Below are positions 15,087 through 19,728 of a DNA stretch of 19,728 nucleotides, in pieces. Source of the DNA: Bacilli bacterium (GTDB lineage: Bacteria > Bacillota_I > Bacilli_A > RFN20 > CAG-826); the NCBI GenBank assembly GCA_016302065.1, contig JAEDOI010000017.1, positions 1-19,728 on the forward strand, read 5' to 3'. Below the pieces are notes generated by a model. It saw only the letters and a list, made by a program, of their open reading frames with translations, was not told where the DNA came from and ran no database searches. The translations under genes were made by a program, and so were the position numbers. Numbering within the stretch: position 1 is the stretch's first letter; each line of letters opens with the position of its first letter.

Positions 15087-16847
15087 TTAAATTTTATTAA
15101 TTGTATCATTAATACTTTTTACCATTTCTTTATCTAGCTTTAAAACCTCTCTATCAAAAGTGTAAATTCCATTACCTTCTTTTTCACAGTCATTAATTTG
15201 AGTATAAATAACTCCACACATTATTCCTTCTTTTAATAAAGGAATAATTGACTTTTCATATAGTTTTTTAAATTTTTTATTGTATTCATCCTTTGTTTTT
15301 GAAGTTCTATGACCATAAAATGTTGGATAATCAAAATGATCTTTTTCTTTATATCCTAATCCACCAGTTTCACTTAAAAAATATGGTCTATGGGAAAAAG
15401 GATCTTTTCTTTTTCTTGAAGTAAAGTAATAGGCATGAATTGAAAATACATCACTATATGTTGTATCAATCCATCCACTTGCAGTATCAAAAATATGTTG
15501 ATTATCATCTAATTCTTTAAAATGTTTATAAAAATAACTTGGATCAAATTCTCCCCATGATTCATTAAATATTGTAAACATAATAATAGAAGGAAAAGAT
15601 TTTAAAGAATTATAAATTTGATCTACTTCTTCTTTAAAATGTTCTCTATTTTCAATAGTTTTTCTTCCATATCCTTTGTAATTTAAATATCTCTCTTTAT
15701 TAAATATTTCATAGCTTATTCCTGGCTTAAAATTATTGATTAGTTTATATTTTGTTCCACCATTTGGAAAATCTTGAATAACTAATAAGCCATATTTATC
15801 ACAAAGATAATAAAAATAATCATTTTCAACTTTAATGTGTTTTCTTAAACAATTAAAACCTAATTCTTTAACATTTAGTATATCTTTTTCATAATCTTTG
15901 TAGCTTAATGGTGTTAAAAATCCTAAATAATAATATCCTTGATCTAGTAATCCATTAATAATTAATTTATTATTATTTAAATAAATATAGTATTTCCCAT
16001 CTATTTTTCTTGTTTCAATCTTTCTTATTCCAAAATATGAATAAACATAATCATTATTTAAAATAACTTTTACATTATATAGATAAGGGGACGATACACT
16101 CCAAGAATGAAAATTATCTTTTAATGAAATAGTGATAAATTGATTTGTTAAGCATTTATATTCTTTATTTTCTATTATAATTTTAGCTTCTTTATTTACA
16201 TTTGATTTAACTAATACACTAACTTCTTTTTTATCAAAATCTGTTTTATATTCAATATCTTCGATATATTCATCATCTAAACCAACTAAATATACACTTT
16301 TATAAATACCACTACTTGAAGTATAAAACCAATTATTTGGGTTTAATGTTTGTTTACCACGAGAATAAAAGCTACTATCTGTAAAGTCTTTTACTTTAAC
16401 AATTAAATCAAATTCACTATTATTTCCTACATATTTTTTAATATCTACCTTAAATTTTGTATATCCTCCAATATGGGTAAATACCTTTTCTTTATTAATA
16501 TAAATATCAGCAATTTGATCTACTCCATCAAAACATAAAAAGAGATGAGAAAAACAGCTTAAATTATCAATTTTTACAACTTTATGGTAATAAATTATTT
16601 CATCTATTTCTAAAAGATGGTTTACTTTGCTAGCTGGAGTTTCAATAGCAAAAGGAACAACTACTTTAGAAGAAAAATTAGTTGGTAGTTCTTCACTTTT
16701 TGATATTTCTATATCCCAAGTTCCATTTAATATTATGTAATTTTTATCTCTTTTTGCTAAACAAGAAGGATATTCATTTAAAGGAATAGAATCTAGCTTT
16801 ACATCTACTTTTTTTAAAGTTGAATATAAAATACCATTATTTTTCAT
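15087..16847 (-). CDS. Glycoside hydrolase family 2 beta-glycosidase
   Basis: A 586-residue cytoplasmic-looking enzyme without signal peptide. It has the classic GH2 order: jelly-roll sugar-binding domain (about 25-190, with LNGTWDI and GVDQIADIYIN), Ig-like domain (about 190-283, ending FGIRKIETR) and TIM barrel (about 285-586). Catalytic residues are visible: acid/base Glu429 in FNESWGE and nucleophile Glu493 in LSETGG. The length is close to that of beta-glucuronidases, but specificity (beta-galactosidase, glucuronidase, mannosidase or other) cannot be read from the motifs. It is the third gene of the NAD(P)HX-MFS-GH2 operon, overlapping the transporter by 11 nt with an AAGGGG ribosome site inside it. 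The inferred role is cleavage of a glycoside imported by the neighbouring transporter. Confidence 0.9.
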   Translation of the reverse strand: MKNNGILYSTLKKVDVKLDSIPLNEYPSCLAKRDKNYIILNGTWDIEISKSEELPTNFSSKVVVPFAIETPASKVNHLLEIDEIIYYHKVVKIDNLSCFSHLFLCFDGVDQIADIYINKEKVFTHIGGYTKFKVDIKKYVGNNSEFDLIVKVKDFTDSSFYSRGKQTLNPNNWFYTSSSGIYKSVYLVGLDDEYIEDIEYKTDFDKKEVSVLVKSNVNKEAKIIIENKEYKCLTNQFITISLKDNFHSWSVSSPYLYNVKVILNNDYVYSYFGIRKIETRKIDGKYYIYLNNNKLIINGLLDQGYYYLGFLTPLSYKDYEKDILNVKELGFNCLRKHIKVENDYFYYLCDKYGLLVIQDFPNGGTKYKLINNFKPGISYEIFNKERYLNYKGYGRKTIENREHFKEEVDQIYNSLKSFPSIIMFTIFNESWGEFDPSYFYKHFKELDDNQHIFDTASGWIDTTYSDVFSIHAYYFTSRKRKDPFSHRPYFLSETGGLGYKEKDHFDYPTFYGHRTSKTKDEYNKKFKKLYEKSIIPLLKEGIMCGVIYTQINDCEKEGNGIYTFDREVLKLDKEMVKSINDTINKI

Positions 16848-18225
16848 CGACTTTTTCCCCTTTTTCTTTACTAAATTTAAGAATAAATATAGCAGGTATT
16901 AAAGCTAAAAGAACAACACCAATTGCAACTAAATAATTATAATTTGAAGGAACATAACTTACTGTTCCAAAATCATCTGTATAAGTTAATCCACTAATTT
17001 TATTCATAGCATCTCCAATAAATGGACCAATGCACATTGGTAAAGCAACAACAAATATCATCTTTACCCCCATAAATACCCCTTCTTTTGATTTAGGAAT
17101 TTCTTGCCTAACAATCGAATTTAAAATTGTAGGAATAGAAACATAGCCTAAAATCATAATTAAACAAGAAATCGACCCATATACAATTTTTCCTACGTCA
17201 TTTTTAATATAAGGCATAAAGAACATCATAACTAAACCAACTATTAATATTCCAATTGAAGGAATAATTAATTTTTCTTTTCCAAATTTATCACCTAAAT
17301 ATCCAACAATTACGCTAAGTAAACTACCAACTAATAAAGCAATAGCCATAACTATAGCAAATGGAGTTAATATACTTGTTCCACTATTTGGAATAGCAGC
17401 AGTCTTTTCAACATAAATCATTAAATATGGGAAAAATATTTGAATACTAACACCATAAATAAATAAAATTAGTAAAGAAATATATAGTATTTTATTATTT
17501 TTAATAGTTGAAGGCTTAAATCCTTCAACCAATAATTTAAAGAATTTTTGATCATTTTTACACTCTTCTTTTTCTTCTTTAGGTATTAAAAATATAGAAA
17601 TTATTCCAACAACTATAACAATAGCTCCAATTATATAAAAGAAAATATCCCATCTATATCCTGCATCTTTTGTTGTTAATCCGTTTAATCCAACAAAAAT
17701 TATTAACATAGCAATAAGAGGCAAAATAGAAAGAACGCCTTCAACTTTTCCTCTCTTGTTTTCGGGAGTATTTCTAGTTACATATGAATTAAATGCTGCA
17801 TCATTACTTGTAGAACCAAAGAAAGTCATAACACAATCAATAACAATAACCATAATTGCTGCACTACTAGCGCTCATCGAAATAGGAATCAATGAATTAG
17901 CATTATTTACATTTACTAAACCAAAACTAGCTGTCGCTATTCCCCAAACAATATATCCAACAGAAATAAATATCTTTCTTTTATTTAATTTATCAGTTAA
18001 GGTTCCCATTAATAAAGTTGTTATAGTAGCAGTAATTGCACTTAAAGCTGTGGTAATAGCAATCATTAAAGAATAATCAAAACCTTGACCTGTAGGAGCA
18101 TTGAAATTTAAATATGCAATATATGAATTTAAATACATATTCTCAATACACCATGCAAATTGACCAGCAATTCCAGCTAAAATAAATATTAACCGTTTTC
18201 TTATCCCTAACTTATTATTTTGCAT
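16837..18225 (-). CDS. MFS transporter, sugar (GPH/SLC45-like) type
   Basis: A 462-residue polytopic protein with about twelve hydrophobic helices and a central basic/acidic loop (near 215-240, KEEKEECKNDQK). The N-terminal GQFAWCIENMYLNSYIAYL segment and the loop-2 motif MGTLTDKLNKRKIF identify a major facilitator, and the overall pattern resembles the glycoside-pentoside-hexuronide or SLC45-like sugar carriers often encoded beside glycosidases. The second half repeats the loop motif as GYLGDKFGKEKLI. It has an AAGGAGAA ribosome site and overlaps the NAD(P)HX gene upstream and GH2 downstream by 11 nt each. Uptake of the GH2 substrate is inferred from this arrangement; drug export is the less likely alternative. 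Confidence 0.85.
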   Translation of the reverse strand: MQNNKLGIRKRLIFILAGIAGQFAWCIENMYLNSYIAYLNFNAPTGQGFDYSLMIAITTALSAITATITTLLMGTLTDKLNKRKIFISVGYIVWGIATASFGLVNVNNANSLIPISMSASSAAIMVIVIDCVMTFFGSTSNDAAFNSYVTRNTPENKRGKVEGVLSILPLIAMLIIFVGLNGLTTKDAGYRWDIFFYIIGAIVIVVGIISIFLIPKEEKEECKNDQKFFKLLVEGFKPSTIKNNKILYISLLILFIYGVSIQIFFPYLMIYVEKTAAIPNSGTSILTPFAIVMAIALLVGSLLSVIVGYLGDKFGKEKLIIPSIGILIVGLVMMFFMPYIKNDVGKIVYGSISCLIMILGYVSIPTILNSIVRQEIPKSKEGVFMGVKMIFVVALPMCIGPFIGDAMNKISGLTYTDDFGTVSYVPSNYNYLVAIGVVLLALIPAIFILKFSKEKGEKVDEK

Positions 18226-19705
18226 CTTTTATTCTCCTTATAACTTTAGATATATATTTTGTTAAATCAGTAATTAATAATGAATTTTCATCAATTTCTT
18301 TACTAGCTTCAACACTTAATAATCCAAATATAAAATTAGATGCAGCTACATTAAACAATAAATCTTCACTTTTACTAGCAAGGCCTAATATTAATCCGCT
18401 TAAAAAATCACCGCTTCCAGCTTTTGCTAATGAAGGTAAAGCATTAATATTTAAGTAAGAATTATATCCATCTGTAATTAGTGTCGTATTATTCTTTAAA
18501 CATAAAATACAATCAAAATTCATAGCGAATTCTTCACTAATTTCAAGTTCATTCTTTAAAATTTCATCCTTAGAAACATTTGTTAATCGTGCAAATTCCC
18601 CAATATGAGGAGTCAATATAACTTTACATTTTTTTGTTTTTAATACACTAACTCCAAATTTTGCTAAAGTATTAAGTCCATCTGCATCAATAATTAATGT
18701 ATGAGTATAATTTTGTAACAAATACTTGATTATTTTATATATTTCTTCACTTATTCCTATTCCCATACCTAGAGCAATAGCATCATAATTTAATAGTTCA
18801 TCTAAACTATTTTTATCAAAATTTATATATCCATCAGTATCTAAAAAATATTTATAAGTACATTCAAGTGGTTTTAAACAATAAATTTCTTTTAAAGATG
18901 AAGGAATACAAAGAGTTGAATAACCAACTCCCATTCTTAAAGCCATTTCACTTGTTAAAGAAATTAAAGGAGCACCCAAATAATTTTTGCTTCCTCCAAT
19001 TATAGCAACATGTCCATAAGTTCCTTTATTTGATAAAGAATTTCTTTTAGGAAATAAAATTTTTAAATCTTTTAAAGATAATGATTTTAAGTAGTTTTTA
19101 GCAGGTTTTTTTATTCCAATCTTAACTAATTCAACTTTTAAATTATAGTCTTTTCCATAATTTAAAAAATGTCCTATTTTATATTCTTCAATCGCATAAG
19201 TCACATTAGCTTTTACAGCACATCCTAAAATTAACCCATTATTTGCATCTATTCCACTTGCAATATCGACACTAATAACAAAAGCATTAGAATTATTTAT
19301 ATATTCAATTATAGATTTAATAGGTTCATTAATTTCTTTATTTAATCCAACGCCAAAAATAGCATCAACAATATATTTTGGTTTACTATCATTTAAAGAA
19401 GTAATTATTTCTCCTTTAAACTTTAATAAATTAATATTAAAATCTTCTTTTCCACAATTCTTAATTAAATATACTTTTACATTATAATGTTCATTAAATA
19501 AATACCTAGCTAAAACAAGACCATCACCACCATTTCCACCATTCGAACATATAATTAATACTTCATCTTCTTTATTAATATATTTTTTTATCTTATTAAA
19601 AATAGCTTTTCCAGCTCTTTCCATTAACAATATGGATGGAGTTCCATTATCGATAGTTTGTTTATCTGCAATTTGCATTTCTTTACTATTTAGTAAGTTA
19701 AACAT
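18215..19705 (-). CDS. nnr: Bifunctional NAD(P)H-hydrate epimerase / ADP-dependent dehydratase
   Basis: A 496-residue fusion that repairs hydrated NADH and NADPH. The N-terminal YjeF_N epimerase (about 1-205) shows NGGNGGDG (55-62), VDAIFGVGL (113-121) and SVDIASGID (145-153). The C-terminal ribokinase-like dehydratase (about 225-490) shows GTYGHVAIIGGS (228-239), ALGMGIG (311-317), IDADGLNTLA (339-348), TPHIGEFARL (365-374) and AGSGD (429-433), where Asp433 is the expected catalytic residue. The dehydratase uses ADP in bacteria. Length and order match the usual bacterial fusion. It heads the operon with the MFS and GH2 genes, an uncommon partnership. No ribosome site precedes the ATG, but an extended -10 element is 9 nt upstream; the start agrees with the conserved N-terminus. 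Confidence 0.94.
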   Translation of the reverse strand: MFNLLNSKEMQIADKQTIDNGTPSILLMERAGKAIFNKIKKYINKEDEVLIICSNGGNGGDGLVLARYLFNEHYNVKVYLIKNCGKEDFNINLLKFKGEIITSLNDSKPKYIVDAIFGVGLNKEINEPIKSIIEYINNSNAFVISVDIASGIDANNGLILGCAVKANVTYAIEEYKIGHFLNYGKDYNLKVELVKIGIKKPAKNYLKSLSLKDLKILFPKRNSLSNKGTYGHVAIIGGSKNYLGAPLISLTSEMALRMGVGYSTLCIPSSLKEIYCLKPLECTYKYFLDTDGYINFDKNSLDELLNYDAIALGMGIGISEEIYKIIKYLLQNYTHTLIIDADGLNTLAKFGVSVLKTKKCKVILTPHIGEFARLTNVSKDEILKNELEISEEFAMNFDCILCLKNNTTLITDGYNSYLNINALPSLAKAGSGDFLSGLILGLASKSEDLLFNVAASNFIFGLLSVEASKEIDENSLLITDLTKYISKVIRRIKDAK

Positions 19706-19714
19706 ATTAAATAT

Positions 19715-19723
19715 ATTTTATCA
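19715..19723 (-). promoter_or_regulatory. Extended -10 promoter of the NAD(P)HX-MFS-GH2 operon, start-proximal
   Basis: On the minus strand TGA-TAAAAT (hexamer at 19715-19720) lies 9 nt before the ATG at 19705, giving a leader of about 0-3 nt. No Shine-Dalgarno is present. The -35 region would fall outside the window. Confidence 0.5.
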
Positions 19724-19728
19724 AATTA

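Noticed and set aside
17756..18076. Plus-strand open frame opposite the MFS gene
   Set aside because: Its hydrophobic appearance is an artefact of reading the complement of membrane-helix codons.
1..19728. CRISPR array, insertion sequence, prophage, tRNA or rRNA
   Set aside because: No regularly spaced repeats, transposase, integrase, terminal repeats or cloverleaf/rRNA-like stretches were seen; the window is ordinary chromosomal gene content.

Overview
The window is AT-rich and gene-dense, with coding sequence on about 95% of it. It looks like a low-GC member of the Bacillota on the Bacilli side, perhaps Acholeplasmatales, RF39 or Erysipelotrichales-like; this lineage call is inferred from gene content and composition. 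UGA is a stop here (whiA and uvrA both end in TGA) and tryptophan is read from UGG, so the code is 11 and not the Mycoplasma code. Lgt shows that the cell makes lipoproteins. I see no phage, insertion sequence, tRNA, rRNA or CRISPR array.

Layout. (1) 1-6987, minus strand: a tightly overlapping six-gene operon read as uvrA - lgt - HAD phosphatase (ppaX-like) - trxB - whiA - XRE regulator, the last cut by the window edge. (2) 7042-7755, minus: a hemolysin III/PAQR membrane protein with a perfect palindrome in its leader. (3) 7910-9160, plus: a Y-family translesion polymerase of the UvrX/UmuC type. (4) 9230-12037, minus: a P2A-type cation ATPase preceded by a clear yybP-ykoY (Mn2+) riboswitch and a good sigma-A promoter, which points to manganese export. 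(5) 12275-13816, plus: a secreted, membrane-anchored endonuclease I-family nuclease. (6) 13827-15038, minus: a membrane GGDEF diguanylate cyclase. (7) 15087-19705, minus: an overlapping operon of bifunctional NAD(P)HX repair enzyme - MFS sugar-type transporter - GH2 glycosidase.

How they work together. The first operon combines DNA repair, lipoprotein maturation, phosphatase, thiol redox and a WhiA-type regulator, a recognisable Firmicute housekeeping mixture. The last operon suggests uptake and hydrolysis of a beta-glycoside, with cofactor repair co-transcribed. The riboswitch makes the ATPase the best-supported regulated gene.

The most notable features are: (a) the first genes of several transcription units (uvrA, the polymerase, the GGDEF gene, the NAD(P)HX gene) lack a Shine-Dalgarno but have a -10 box only 6-9 nt before the start codon, which suggests leaderless mRNAs, while operon-internal genes mostly have good Shine-Dalgarno sites; (b) a TrxB that keeps its FAD and CxxC motifs but has lost the NADPH-binding motifs; (c) an Lgt with a long extra multi-membrane N-terminus and Met at the position of the usual catalytic-region His. 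I did not find a convincing wholly new multi-gene system.
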